Shown here: positions 24,267-34,708 of the stretch, piece by piece | Layout of the letters: each line of letters opens with the position of its first letter | Position numbering within the stretch: the first letter of the stretch is position 1 | NCBI GenBank assembly: GCA_021568835.1 | Contig: JAKGSH010000010.1 | Location: 5,146,001 to 5,210,000 of the forward strand | Source of the DNA: Streptomyces sp. Tue 6430 | GTDB lineage: Bacteria > Actinomycetota > Actinomycetes > Streptomycetales > Streptomycetaceae | DNA: 64,000 nucleotides | Reading direction: 5' to 3' | The notes under the pieces: model-generated | The model's database searches: none | What the model saw: only the letters and a program-made list of their open reading frames with translations | Told to the model about the DNA's origin: nothing | Position numbers and translations under genes: made by a program

Positions 24267-27200
24267 ATGAACAACTCCGCGGATCGCACAGCGGACGGCG
24301 CGGACCGGGTCCAGCGGGCGCTCCGCACGCTGCTGGAGGAGCGCGACCGCCTCCGGCAGGAGAACGAGGCCCTGAGGGCCGGCCGCGTCGAACCGATCGC
24401 CGTGGTGTCCATGGCCTGCCGCTACCCGGGAGGGGTGACGTCCCCCGAGGGCCTGTGGGACATGGTCCGGGACGGCGTGGACGTCGTGTCCGGCTTCCCG
24501 GCGGACCGCGGGTGGCGGGACGTGTACGACCCGGATCCCGACACGGCCGGCAGCTCGTACGTGCGCCACGGAGGGTTCCTGACGGACGTCGCCGAGTTCG
24601 ACGCGGACTTCTTCGGCATCAGCCCGCGCGAGGCGCTGGCGATCGACCCGCAGCAGCGCCTCCTGCTGCAGACGTCGTGGGAGGCGTTCGAGCGGGCGGG
24701 CATCGTCCCCGCCGCCGTGCGCGGCACCGACGTCGGAGTCTTCACCGGGGTGAGCTCGACCGAGTACGGCTGGCGCTTCCTGGAGGGCGGCGCCGGCGAA
24801 CTCGAGGGCTACCTGATGCACGGGAGCGCGCTGAGCGTCGCGTCCGGCCGGGTGGCGTACGAGCTGGGGCTGACCGGGCCGACGCTGTCCGTGGACACGG
24901 CGTGCTCGTCCTCGCTGGTGGCCCTGCACCTGGCGGTGCAGTCGCTGCGCGCGGGGGAGTGCTCGCTCGCGCTGGCGGGCGGGGCGCTGGTGATGTCGAC
25001 GCCCGCGATCTTCGTGGAGTTCTCCCGGCAGGGCGCCCTGTCGGCCGACGGCCGGTGCAAGTCCTTCGCGGACGGCGCGGACGGGACCGGCTGGGCCGAG
25101 GGGGCGGGCGTGCTGCTGCTGGAGCGGCTGTCCGACGCCCGCCGCAACGGCCACCCGGTCCTCGCCGTCGTCCGCGGCAGCGCGGTCAACCAGGACGGGG
25201 CCAGCAACGGGCTGACCGCTCCCAACGGCCGCGCCCAGGAGAAGGTGATCCGGCAGGCACTGGCGAACGCGGGGGTCTCGGCCCGCGAGGTGGACGCGGT
25301 CGAGGCCCACGGCACCGGCACCGTGCTGGGGGACCCCATCGAGGCGGGCGCCCTGATGGCGACCTACGGGCAGGACCGGGCCGGGGGCGAGCCGCTCCGG
25401 CTGGGGTCCATGAAGTCGAACATGGGCCACGCCCAGGCCGCTGCCGGGGTCGCCGGGGTCATCAAGATGGTGATGGCCATGCGGCACGGGTTCCTGCCGA
25501 AGACCCTGCACGCGGACACGCCCTCGCGGCACGTGGACTGGTCCTCGGGCGCCGTGGAACTGCTGCGGGACGGACGCGAGTGGACCCGGGCGGACGGTCC
25601 GCGGCGGGCCGGCGTGTCGTCGTTCGGCGTCAGCGGCACCAACGCGCACGTGATCCTGGAGGAGGCGCCGCGGGAGCGGGTGGCCGGGCCCGGTCCGGGC
25701 CCGGCGGCCGCCGGCGGCCTGGTGCCCTGGGTGGTGTCGGGGAAGAACGCGGCGGCCCTGGAGCGGCAGGCGGAGAAACTGCGCGACTTCGTCGCCGCCG
25801 ATCCGGCCGCGGACGCCGCCGGCATCGGCCGGTCGCTGGTGGCGGGCCGGTCGCGGTTCGACCATCGCGCGGTGGTGCTGGGCCGCGGCCGGGACGAGTT
25901 GCTCGGCGGTCTGGCGGCGCTGCGCGACGGCGCGGAGTCCGCGGCGGTGGTGCGCGGTGTCGCCGGGAACCTCGGCGGAACGGTCTTCATGTTCCCGGGG
26001 CAGGGCTCGCAGTGGGTCGGCATGGGCCGGCAGCTGTACGACGCCTTCCCGGTCTTCGCGCGGAGCCTGGACGCGTGCGCGGACGCACTGGCCGAGTGGG
26101 TCGACTGGTCGCTGCTCGACGTGGTGCGCGGGGTGGAGGGGGCGCCGGCGCTGGAGCGGGTGGACGTGGTCCAGCCGGCCCTGTTCTCGGTGATGGTGTC
26201 CATGGCCGCCCTGTGGCGGTCCTGGGGCGTGGAGCCGGCCGCGGTGGTGGGGCACAGCCAGGGCGAGATAGCGGCCGCCCACGTGTGCGGCGCGTTGTCG
26301 TTGCGCGACGCCACCAAGGTCGTGGCGCTCCGCAGCAAGGCCCTGACCGCCCTGATCGGGCACGGCGGGATGGCGTCGGTCGTGGAGTCCGCGGATCTCG
26401 TCGAGGAGCGCCTGGCTCCGTGGAACGACCGGGTGAGCGTCGCCGTCGTCAACGGACCCCGCTCGGTGGTGGTGTCCGGAGAACCGGACGCGCTGGACGA
26501 GTTCGTCGAGAAGATGAAGGCCGAGGGCGCCCAGGCCCGGAGGATATCGGTCGACTACGCCTCCCACTCCCCGCAGGTGACCCGGGTCCGCGACGAGGTG
26601 ACCGGATCGCTGTCCGACCTGAGCCCGAGGACGTCGGAGCTGCCCTTCTACTCGACCCTGTACGGCAGGACGACCGACACCGCGGAGCTGGACGGCGCGT
26701 ACTGGTACGACAACCTGCGCGAGAAGGTTCTCTTCGAGTCCTCCGTCCGGCGGCTGGTCGCCGACGGTTTCCGGGTGTTCGTCGAGATGAGCCCGCACCC
26801 CGTTCTGACCGTCCCGGTGCAGGAGATGGTCGAGGAGGTGGACGACGCGGTGGTCCTGTCGTCGTCGCGCCGGGACCGGGGGAGGTGGAGGCGGTGGTGG
26901 GCTCGCTGGCCCACCTGCACGTCCGGGGCGGATCCGTGGACTGGGACGCCCTGTTCGGTGAGCGTCCGCCCGTGGACCTCCCGACGTACGCCTTCCAGCG
27001 GCAGCGGTACTGGCTGAACTCCGCGCACACGGCGGTGGTCGCGCAGGTGCCCTCGACGGAGCGGCCCGCCGACGACGGCCACGACGTCCCCCTGTCGGAG
27101 AGGATCGCCGCCCTCTCCCGCGGTGACGCGGAGGCACTCGTGCTGACCCATGTCCTGGAGAGGGTGGCCGTCGTCCTCGGACACCCCTCCGGCGAGGCCG

Positions 27201-27382
27201 TCGACGCCGACCAGGAGTTCAAGGAGGCCGGATTCGACTCGCTGCTGTCGGTGGAACTGAGCAAGCGCCTGACCGCGTCGACCGGAATCAGGCTGAGGGC
27301 GAACGCGGCGCTGCGGTACCCGTCACCGAGGCTGCTCGCCGGACACGTCATGTCCTCACTGGCCGGCCGCGATCCGCAGTAG
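24267..27382 (+). CDS. PKS module 3: KS-AT(methylmalonyl)-ACP (one 1-base gap)
   Basis: About 1038 residues. A docking coil (VQRALRTLLEERDRLRQENE) is followed by KS with Cys213 in DTACSSS, AT with GHSQG and YASH at 764-767 (methylmalonyl) and ACP with AGFDSLLS. No reductive domains are present, so the beta-ketone should be kept. One base is missing in the G run 26878-26882 near the end of the AT; adding it restores the frame to the stop at 27382. ATG 24267 lies one base after the upstream stop. No C-terminal PKS docking helix is evident after the ACP, in keeping with transfer to the condensation domain encoded next. This is predicted to be the last polyketide extension. Confidence 0.92.
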
Positions 27383-27420
27383 TCTGCCGGTGCTCCGGGC
27401 GCTCTCCCGTCCCGTGGGGC

Positions 27421-27438
27421 CGTCCCGCCGACGGGACA
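27421..27438. promoter_or_regulatory. 18-bp palindromic operator candidate, copy 2
   Basis: CGTCCCGCCGACGGGACA, matching the shared pattern in 17 of 18 palindromic positions (first base C rather than T). It lies in the 187-bp gap after PKS module 3 and 132 bp upstream of the NRPS start at 27570, hinting that the C-A*-PCP gene has its own controlled promoter. Confidence 0.6.
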
Positions 27439-27569
27439 GCACACGCCCCGGGACCTGCCTCGTCCCGGCACCGGCATGGTCCCGGCCGGTCGATCCGCTT
27501 CCGTGAAGACGGAGGTGGTCCACGCGTTCCTCCCGCTTCCCGCGTTTGTCTGCTGAGGGGTTGATCCGT

Positions 27570-30500
27570 ATGCGTTCGTTCGGTGCGTCGTCCGCGCACA
27601 AAGGACTCTGGCTGGCGCAGAGAATGTCCTCCGACACGCTGAACCACGCGCTGACCATGTGGGACGTGGACGGCGAGCTGGACGCGGCGGCCATGGAGTC
27701 CGCGTTCCTGCGCGTGATGGACGAAGCGGAGGTGCTGCGCGTCACCTTCGTCGACGAGGGCGGCGACCTGCGGCTGGTGCCCCGTGAACTGGGCGACTGG
27801 CGGCCGTTCTTCCTGGACCTCGCAGCCGAGGCCGATCCCGAGCGGGCGGCCCGCGAAGCGCTGGCCGACCTGGTGAGGCAGCCCTTCGACCTGGAACGCG
27901 ACCTGCTGTTCCGGCTGGGCGTGGTCAGGCTCGCGCCGGCCCGCTCGCTCGTGGTGATCGCCTACCACCACCTCATATCGGACGGGTACGGCGCGGGCGG
28001 CCTGCTCTCGCGCCGCCTCGCCGAGGTGTACACGGCACTGGTGCGGGGAGCGGAGGTGCCGGAGCCGCCGCACCGGTGGGACGCCGAGTCGTTCGCCACC
28101 GGGGCGGCGGACTACGAGGCCTCCCCCCGGCACGCCGACGACACGGAGTTCTGGCGCGCGTACCTGGCGGACGCGCCCGCGCCCGCGCAGGTCCCGCGGG
28201 TCGCCCTGTCCGACGCGGCGCGGTCCGCGCTCGACGAGCCGACCGGCGGCGCCGACCGCTGGGGCGAACTGGCCGGCGCCATCGGCATGGTGAGCCGCAC
28301 GCTGACCGTTCCGCGCGCCGAGGCGGACGCGTGGACCGAGGCCGCGAAGTCCATGGACGTGTGGATGTCGTCGATGCTGACCGCGGCCGCGGCGGTGTAC
28401 TTCCGGCACCGCTGCGACCGTCCGGAGTTCCTCCTCTCGCTGGCCGTGGGCAACCGGGCCGGAGAGGCGGCCCGGACACCCGGCCTGGCGGTGAACGTGG
28501 TGCCGGTGCGGATGGAGGTTCCGCTCGGTGCCGCCTTCGCCGAGATCGCCGACGCGGTGGTGGACCAGACGTACGAGGTCTTCGGCCGGACCACCTGCCA
28601 CTACTCGGAGATCCAGCGCGCGAGCGGAGCCGTCCTGAGCGGCCGCGGCAGTTTCGGTGCCGTCCTCAACGTCGTCGAGTTCGTGGAGCAGGTCCACTTC
28701 GCCGGCAGCCCGGGGCGCTACTTCTGCGGGACGACCGGGTCCTTCGACGAACTGGCGATCGGCGTCTACACCGACGGGAGCGCCGACAGCGACCTGTACC
28801 TCCGGCTCGACGCCCCCGCGGGCCTGTACTCCGGCGCGGAGCTGCGCTTCATCGGCGAGGAGCTGATCGCCTGCGTCCGTGCCGTGACGGCCGCCGGTCC
28901 GCGGCGGCCGGTCGGCACACTGGACCTGGTGAGCGGTGCCGGACGGGACCGGGTACCGGCGGCGCCGGACGCCACGGACGCGCCGGTGCCGGGGCTGACG
29001 GTCCCGGAGCTGTTCGCCCGCCAGGTGGAGCGGGCCCCCGACGACGTCGCGGTGGTGTCCGGGGACACGGCGGTCTCGTACCGGGAGCTGGACGAGCGGT
29101 CGACCCGCCTGGCCGAGGCGCTGCGACGGCGGGGCATCGGACCCGAGGCGCTCGTGGCGGTGGCGATGCCCCGGTCGGTGGACCTGGCCGTCGCCCTGCT
29201 GGGGGTGGTGAAGGCGGGCGGAGCCTACCTGCCGGTCGACCCGGCGCTCCCGGTGGAGCGGATCGGGGCGGTGGCCGGGGATTCCCCGGTGCGCGCGCTG
29301 CTCACCGACGCGGCGGCGGCCGAGGCGCTCTCCGCCGGCCTGGGCGTGCCGGCGCTCGTGTGCGACGACCTCCGGTCGGACACCGCCGACGGTGCCGGTG
29401 CCGGTGCCGGTGCGCGGGAGGTCCCGGTCCCGCCGCACCGGGACAACCTGCTGGCCGTGACGTACGGCTCCGGACCGGCCGGTGCGGCCGCGGGAGTCGC
29501 CGTCACGCACCGGAACATGGAGCGGTTCGCCCTGGACCGCCACTGGCGGGAGGGCGGTCGCGGCGCCGTGCTGTGGCACTCGCCGCACACCTCCGACGCG
29601 CTCGCCCTGGAACTGTGGGTGCCCCTGCTGAACGGCGGCCGGGTGGTCGTGGCCCCTCCGGGGGACCTGGACACCGAGGCACTGGCCGAGGTGTCGGCGG
29701 CGCACCGGGTCTCCACGGTGTGGCTGCCCGCGGGCCTGTTCTCGGCGATCGCGGCGGAACGCCCCGGCTGCCTCGCCGGGTTGCGCGAGGTGTGGACCGG
29801 TGGTGACCGGGTGCCCGCGGCCGCGGTGCGGCGGGTCCGCGAGGCCTGCCCCGGGCTGACGGTCGTCCGGGGCCACGGACCGGCGGAGACGACCGTGTTC
29901 GCCGCGTCCGACCGCCTGACGCCGGACGAACCGGCGCACCACGCGGGCACGGTCGGCCGTCCGGTGGACGACACCGCCCTCCACGTGCTGGGACCGGGGC
30001 TGACGCCGGTCCCCGCCGGCGTGACCGGGGAGCTGTACGTGGCCGGGGCCGGCGTGACGCGCGGCCTTCCCGGACGGCCCGGGCGGACCGCGGAGCGGTT
30101 CGTGCCCTGTCCGTTCGGTCCGGCCGGCGGACGGATGTACCGGACCGGGGAGCGGGTGCGGTGGGGCACCGACGACCGGCTCGAGTACGTGGGCCGGGCC
30201 GATGCCCGGGCCGAGGTGCGCGGTGTCCGGGTCGAGCCGGCCGAGGTCGAGGAGGCGCTGTCCGAGCACCCCGGGCTGGCGCAGTCGGTGGTGGCCGTCG
30301 GGGAGGACGGAGCCGGGCAGCAGCGGCTGGTGGCCTATGTGGTGCCGGCGCGCGGCCGGGACGACCTCTCGGGTGAGGAGCTGCGCCGGTTCGCCGCGGG
30401 GCGGTTGCCGGAGTTCATGGTGCCGTCGGTGTTCGTGGTGCTGGAACGCCTGCCGGTGACGGCGGGCGGCAGGGTGGACCGGGCGTCGCTGCCGGAGCCC

Positions 30501-30806
30501 GAGTTCGACGACGGGTCCCACCGGGCGCCGCGCAACCGCACCGAGCGGATCCTGGCCGAGGCGTTCGCCGACGTGCTCGAGCTGGACCGGGTGGGCATCG
30601 ACGACGACTTCTTCGACCTCGGCGGCAACTCGCTGCGGGCGATCAGGCTGACCGGCCTGATCCGGGCGGAGCTGAACCTCGAGGTGTCCATCCGCAGGCT
30701 GTTCGCCACGCGCACCGTCGCCGCTCTGTCGGACGTCCTGGAGGACCTCACCCGGTCGAGCAGGCCGGCCCTGCGCAAGAGGACGAAGGAGGGCGAAGTC
30801 CTCTGA
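27570..30806 (+). CDS. NRPS C-A*-PCP with apparently inactive adenylation domain
   Basis: 1078 residues, frame intact. The condensation domain has the catalytic HHLISDG at 133-139. The adenylation region (about 475-985) keeps the overall fold but is damaged at key motifs: the A3 phosphate loop, normally YTSGSTGRPKG, reads YGSGPAGAAAG; the A7 TGD reads TGE; and the A10 lysine, normally in NGKVDR, is Arg968 in GGRVDR. That Lys is needed for adenylate formation in this family. The PCP has LGGNS with Ser1021. I infer a dead A domain and a PCP loaded in trans, probably by the Cys thioesterase-like protein at 7951. The C domain would join the polyketide to that amino acid. ATG 27570 follows GAGGGG; an upstream TTG at 27546 is less likely. 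Confidence 0.9.
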   Translation: MRSFGASSAHKGLWLAQRMSSDTLNHALTMWDVDGELDAAAMESAFLRVMDEAEVLRVTFVDEGGDLRLVPRELGDWRPFFLDLAAEADPERAAREALADLVRQPFDLERDLLFRLGVVRLAPARSLVVIAYHHLISDGYGAGGLLSRRLAEVYTALVRGAEVPEPPHRWDAESFATGAADYEASPRHADDTEFWRAYLADAPAPAQVPRVALSDAARSALDEPTGGADRWGELAGAIGMVSRTLTVPRAEADAWTEAAKSMDVWMSSMLTAAAAVYFRHRCDRPEFLLSLAVGNRAGEAARTPGLAVNVVPVRMEVPLGAAFAEIADAVVDQTYEVFGRTTCHYSEIQRASGAVLSGRGSFGAVLNVVEFVEQVHFAGSPGRYFCGTTGSFDELAIGVYTDGSADSDLYLRLDAPAGLYSGAELRFIGEELIACVRAVTAAGPRRPVGTLDLVSGAGRDRVPAAPDATDAPVPGLTVPELFARQVERAPDDVAVVSGDTAVSYRELDERSTRLAEALRRRGIGPEALVAVAMPRSVDLAVALLGVVKAGGAYLPVDPALPVERIGAVAGDSPVRALLTDAAAAEALSAGLGVPALVCDDLRSDTADGAGAGAGAREVPVPPHRDNLLAVTYGSGPAGAAAGVAVTHRNMERFALDRHWREGGRGAVLWHSPHTSDALALELWVPLLNGGRVVVAPPGDLDTEALAEVSAAHRVSTVWLPAGLFSAIAAERPGCLAGLREVWTGGDRVPAAAVRRVREACPGLTVVRGHGPAETTVFAASDRLTPDEPAHHAGTVGRPVDDTALHVLGPGLTPVPAGVTGELYVAGAGVTRGLPGRPGRTAERFVPCPFGPAGGRMYRTGERVRWGTDDRLEYVGRADARAEVRGVRVEPAEVEEALSEHPGLAQSVVAVGEDGAGQQRLVAYVVPARGRDDLSGEELRRFAAGRLPEFMVPSVFVVLERLPVTAGGRVDRASLPEPEFDDGSHRAPRNRTERILAEAFADVLELDRVGIDDDFFDLGGNSLRAIRLTGLIRAELNLEVSIRRLFATRTVAALSDVLEDLTRSSRPALRKRTKEGEVL

Positions 30807-31207
30807 GCGCCGCCCGCCGCCCGGTCGCGGAGCGGTCCGCCGGGGCCGGGGCGGGGCCGGGGGCTCGCGGGTTCGGGGGCTCGGAAGTTCCCGGGCGACC
30901 CGGCCCGGGCTCCGCGGGGGCCGGGCCCTGCGGGGTCGGGCCGCCGGGGGACGGGGCCGGGGCCGCGCCGATGACGGGGGAGAGTGGGACGACCGCTGAC
31001 CGCCGACCGGCGGCGGCACCCGGTCTCCCCCGGCCTCCCCGGCCGCTGCCGCCGCTACGGCCGGTCCGCGCCGGACGGTGTGCTCCGCCCCGGTCCGGCC
31101 GGCGGATCCTCCGGCCGCCGGACACCGGGACCGCGCCCGCACAGCGGTCGAGCGGGAACGAGGAAACGCCGGACGGGCGGTCCCCGTACCGGGACCGGAC
31201 GGGAGGC
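30807..31207. other. Intergenic, no gene seen
   Basis: About 400 bases of very GC-rich sequence at the end of the PKS/NRPS operon. It contains G/C-rich inverted segments (for example around 30898-30935) that could form a terminator, but no single stem stands out. No coding signal is apparent. Confidence 0.4.
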
Positions 31208-31750
31208 TCAGCGCCGCGCGTGGCGGATCTTCAGCCGTCCGAAGCCCATGGTCCCGGAGATCCGGATCCTCGGGCCGCCGGGACCGGAACGCCGACGGGC
31301 CTTGTAGCGCAGGTCCTTCCACCCGGTGTGCAGACCGTCGAGGTCGACGATCGCGTCGCGGGGCACCGTGATCCTGGCACCGCCGGTACCGAGCCGCAGC
31401 TCGATGTCGACGACCGGATGCTCGATGACCGCCCGGGACAGGTCCAGGCGCACCCTTCCGTACGCGGACTCGACCTTGAGACTCCGGGGCACCCGCCATG
31501 CGCCACGCCGCTCGATCCGTCCGCCGGCGGCGCCGATCGTGCTCACCGCGCCCGCCTGCTCCTCCGGGAGCGAGTCCAGGGCCGACACGAGTTCACCGCG
31601 CGTCCTGGCGGTGAGCGCCCGGTCGAGGCGCTCGTCCATCTCCTCGTGCGAGACGTGCCCTTCGGCGTACGCCTCCCGCAGACGCAGGACGGCCGCGTCG
31701 CGGTCGTCCTCACCGATCAGTGACGACGGGTCTTCCGGCGGAGGGGTCAC
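31208..31750 (-). CDS. DUF1707 domain protein
   Basis: 180 residues. The N-terminal third (IGEDDRDAAVLRLREAYAEG and the following HEEMDERLDRALTARTRGEL) is the DUF1707 helical domain, common in actinobacterial membrane-associated or regulatory proteins. The C-terminal part is a beta-rich region like the cell-wall-active-antibiotic-response domain, ending basic (GRLKIRHARR). No transmembrane segment is seen. GTG 31750 was chosen because it is the first start before the domain; its ribosome site is weak. It is divergent from the ornithine hydroxylase gene. Function unknown, and a link to the cluster is doubtful. Confidence 0.8.
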   Translation of the reverse strand: MTPPPEDPSSLIGEDDRDAAVLRLREAYAEGHVSHEEMDERLDRALTARTRGELVSALDSLPEEQAGAVSTIGAAGGRIERRGAWRVPRSLKVESAYGRVRLDLSRAVIEHPVVDIELRLGTGGARITVPRDAIVDLDGLHTGWKDLRYKARRRSGPGGPRIRISGTMGFGRLKIRHARR

Positions 31751-31919
31751 CGTCCCACTGTAGTGCCGTACCGGCGGTGCCCGCGGTGCCCCACCGGCGA
31801 CGCGAACACACCGAAGTGTTCTCACCGGGCAGGGGGGCAGGGGGATCGACGAAGGGCCCCGGAGAGACCGGTATTCCGTATTCCCTCCGCCTCGTCGTAC
31901 CGAGGGAGGGCGAACTCCG

Positions 31920-31937
31920 TGTCCCGCCAGCGGGACA
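31920..31937. promoter_or_regulatory. 18-bp palindromic operator candidate, copy 3
   Basis: TGTCCCGCCAGCGGGACA. The dyad continues outward to arms of 11 bp with a 2-bp centre (31917-31940). It lies about 60 bp upstream of the -35 element of the ornithine hydroxylase promoter, a position better suited to an activator than a simple repressor. Confidence 0.65.
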
Positions 31938-31997
31938 CGGGCCAACTCCCCCCGCGCGCAATCCGATAGAGCGGTGCGCCGGCCGACCGCGGTGTAC

Positions 31998-32026
31998 TTG
32001 AATGGTTCATCGTGCCGGTCTACGTT
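31998..32026 (+). promoter_or_regulatory. Putative promoter of the ornithine hydroxylase gene
   Basis: A TTGAAT -35-like hexamer at 31998-32003, exactly 17 bases of spacer, then TACGTT at 32021-32026. Transcription would start near 32033, giving a leader of about 110 bases before ATG 32145. By-eye prediction. Confidence 0.45.
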
Positions 32027-32144
32027 GGCGGCACGGCCGATGGAAATGCAAACTCGCCCGGACGTGGGTCCTTCTGGGGCGGAAGATTACCGATCGACGA
32101 TGCGAACGGCACATCGCGCATCCATGCCAGCGGGAGAATTCTCT

Positions 32145-33491
32145 ATGAGTGATCGTGAAAACGAGACCTACGACGTGGTCGGAATCGGTTTCGGTCCGTC
32201 CAACCTGTCGCTCGCCATAGCCCTGGAAGAGTACCGGGCCAATGGCCGGGAGAACGGGGTCAACAGCCTCTTCCTCGAGCGCCAGTCCTCCTTCGGATGG
32301 CACCGCAACATGCTGCTGCCGTCGGCGACCATGCAGATATCCTTTCTCAAGGACCTGGTCACCTTCCGCAATCCGACGTCGCATTTCAGCTTCATCGCGT
32401 ATCTGCACGCGGCGGGAAGGCTCTCGCAGTTCGTCAACAACAAGGACTTCTTCCCCACCCGCCAGGAGTTCCACCAGTACCTCGAGTGGGCGCAGGCGCA
32501 GGTGGCCGACCGCATCGCGTACGGCTCCCGGGTGACGTCGATCCGGCTGCCGCAGGGCTCCGCTCCGGAACTGTCGGACCGTCTCCGTCTGGAGGTGACC
32601 GACGCCGCCGGCCGGGTCGACCGCGTGGTCGAGGCGCGGAACGTGGTGATCTCGACCGGCCTGGTCCCGAGCATGCCCGAGGGGGTCGAGCGTGACGAAC
32701 GGGTCTGGCACAGCTCCGAGTTCCTGGAGAAGTACCGCCGGATGAACCCCGCGGAACTGCGTCGGGTGGCGGTGGTCGGAGCGGGCCAGAGCGCCGCCGA
32801 GATCACCAGGTTCCTGCACGACGAGCTTCCGCACGCCCAGGTGTGGGCGATCATCCCGTCCTACGGCTACACCGTCGCGGACGACACCCCCTTCGCCAAC
32901 CAGATCTTCGATCCCGGGGCCGTCGACGACTACTACTTCGGCACCGAGCAGACGCGCGAGGCGTTCTGGCGCTACCACCGCAACACCAACTACTCGGTCG
33001 TGGACGACGAGGTGATCCGGGACCTGTACCGCAGGGCGTACGACGAGGACGTACGGGGCGCCAGGCGCCTCCAGTTCCTCAATCTGACGAGGGTCACCGA
33101 CGTCAAGCGCGCCGGCGCCGAGACCCGCGTCTCCCTGGAGGCGGGCCCCAACGGCGAGGTGCGCGAGCTGGAGTTCGACGCACTCGTCTGCGCGACCGGC
33201 TACCGGACGATGGAGCCGACGGACCTGCTCGGCGACCTCGACCGTCACTGCCTGCGCGACGAGGCGGGCCGGTACCGGGTGGAGCGGGACTACCGCATCG
33301 TCACGGCCCCCCGGATGCGGTGCGGCATCTACCTCCAGGGCGGCACCGAACACACCCACGGCCTGACCTCCTCGCTGCTGTCGAACATCGCCGTACGAAG
33401 CGGCGAGATCGCCGACTCGATCGTCACCCGGCGTGCGGAGCACCGTGCCGCGCAGGCGGTCCCCGCCAACGTCGGCGGCGACATCCGCTGA
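32145..33491 (+). CDS. L-ornithine N5-monooxygenase (piperazate pathway)
   Basis: 448-residue flavin-dependent N-hydroxylating monooxygenase of the SidA/PvdA/KtzI family. Visible are the FAD fingerprint VGIGFGPSNLSLA at the N-terminus, the FLKDLVTFRNPTS substrate region, the NADPH loop VVGAGQSAAE and the family motif LVCATGYRTMEP. ATG 32145 follows CGGGAG; longer in-frame starts exist upstream but lie within the promoter and operator region. The enzyme makes N5-hydroxy-L-ornithine. With the KtzT-like gene at 41968 present, the likely use is cyclisation to L-piperazate. A hydroxamate siderophore is the alternative, but no siderophore genes are seen here. Confidence 0.9.
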   Translation: MSDRENETYDVVGIGFGPSNLSLAIALEEYRANGRENGVNSLFLERQSSFGWHRNMLLPSATMQISFLKDLVTFRNPTSHFSFIAYLHAAGRLSQFVNNKDFFPTRQEFHQYLEWAQAQVADRIAYGSRVTSIRLPQGSAPELSDRLRLEVTDAAGRVDRVVEARNVVISTGLVPSMPEGVERDERVWHSSEFLEKYRRMNPAELRRVAVVGAGQSAAEITRFLHDELPHAQVWAIIPSYGYTVADDTPFANQIFDPGAVDDYYFGTEQTREAFWRYHRNTNYSVVDDEVIRDLYRRAYDEDVRGARRLQFLNLTRVTDVKRAGAETRVSLEAGPNGEVRELEFDALVCATGYRTMEPTDLLGDLDRHCLRDEAGRYRVERDYRIVTAPRMRCGIYLQGGTEHTHGLTSSLLSNIAVRSGEIADSIVTRRAEHRAAQAVPANVGGDIR

Positions 33492-33657
33492 ACGTCCGCG
33501 CGACGAGGGGCGGGACCGGCGCCGCGCCCGTGACGCCCGACCCCGCCCGCGATCGCCGGCGATCGCCCGGACGGTTCAGGGGCCGTCGGCCGGGCGGCCC
33601 GTGTTCCGGACACCGCCGGGCGCGGCGCCGGATCATCAACGGAAAGGGGATTCCCGG

Positions 33658-34427
33658 ATGAGGACTGCGAGGGGGAGCGGTGGCTGCGCCGCTTCCGCGA
33701 CGACGACGGCTGCGGGACGACGCTCGTCTGCTTCCCCCATGCCGGTGGCTGGGCGAGCGCGTACCGCACCTGGCCTCTGGGACTGCCGTCGGACATCGGC
33801 GTGCTCGCCGTCCGGTACCCGGGCCGGGAGGACCGGCTCGGTGACCCGTTCCCGTCCGGGCTGGAAGCCCTCGCGGACGACGTGGCCGACGCGCTCGGCG
33901 AACTGACGGGGCACCGGCTGGTGCTGTTCGGTCACAGCATGGGGGCTTCGGTGGCGCACGAGGTGGCGCTGCGCCTCCAGGGACGGGGCTCTCCGCCGGC
34001 CGCCCTGTGCGTGTCCGGCAGACGTCCGCCGCACGCGCTGGAGGGGCAGCGGCAGCACTTCGGCACCGACGAGGAGATCGTCGCGGACGTCGTGCGCTTC
34101 GACACGAGCCGTGCCCCGGTCTTCGCGGACCCCGGCCTGCGGGAGATGCTGCTCCCGGCGGTCCGCGCGGACTACCGGCTGGTGGACGACTATTCCGGTG
34201 GCCCCCGTCCTCCGCTCGCGTGCCCGGTGTACGGCTACACCGGCGAGGACGACACCGAGGTGACCCCGGAGCAGATGGGCGGCTGGGCGGACATGACGCG
34301 CGACGCCTTCCGGCTCCGGGTACTGCCCGGTGGGCACTTCTACCTCAGGGCCCAGGAGGCCGTCCTGCTGGCGGACCTGAGGGACGTGCTGAGCCGCGCC
34401 GAGCACCGTACGGGGGCCGCCTCGTGA
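33658..34427 (+). CDS. Type II thioesterase (one 1-base gap near the start)
   Basis: About 256 residues: LVCFPHAGGWAS, VRYPGREDRL, GHSMGAS with the Ser nucleophile, and LPGGHFYL with the catalytic His. ATG 33658 has a GGAAAGGGG site 8 bases upstream but is out of frame with the conserved ERWLRRFRDDDG; adding one base to the G run 33671-33675 restores a normal N-terminus (MRTARGERWLRRF). Without the repair, translation could begin only at internal starts such as GTG 33801, which would lose the first strand. A housekeeping editor for the PKS/NRPS line, with classic Ser chemistry, unlike the Cys protein at 7951. Confidence 0.87.
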
Positions 34428-34494
34428 CGCGCGCGACCGGCACGCCGTCCTCCGTCGCACCCTCCTCCTCGCCGTCGAGTTCCTCCTCGCCGAC

Positions 34495-34578
34495 GAGGTG
34501 ACGCCGACGAGGTGACGCCGTCGAGGTGACGCCGTCGAGGTGACGCCGTCGAGGTGACGCCGTCGAGGTGACGCCGGG
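34495..34578 (+). repeat. 14-bp tandem repeat, six copies
   Basis: Unit gaggtgacgccgtc repeated six times head to tail, with small changes in the first and last copy, about 70 bp after the thioesterase stop. Noncoding minisatellite. Confidence 0.85.
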
Positions 34579-34677
34579 GAGCGGCCGGGCGGGGGAGCGG
34601 CCGGCCGCGGACCGCCGGGCCGTGGCCCCGGCCTCGCACGGGGCTCCCGTGGTGACGGCCGGATCGCGGCGACCTGC

Positions 34678-34700
34678 GATGGCGCATCTGACGCGCCATC
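34678..34700. promoter_or_regulatory. Inverted repeat before HicB-like gene
   Basis: Perfect 8-bp arms gatggcgc / gcgccatc around a 7-bp centre, ending 9 bases upstream of the start at 34709. An autoregulatory operator is plausible for a ribbon-helix-helix protein, but this is inference. Confidence 0.45.
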
Positions 34701-34708
34701 ATGTCGCC

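Noticed and set aside
27348..31499. A 1383-codon minus-strand frame opposite the C-A*-PCP gene
   Set aside because: The opposite strand encodes clear C, A and PCP motifs; this frame shows none and overlaps the DUF1707 gene.
32145..33491. Hydroxamate siderophore cluster on the strength of the ornithine hydroxylase
   Set aside because: No iron-siderophore transport, acyltransferase or iron-box genes are seen, whereas a piperazate synthase is present in the same cluster.
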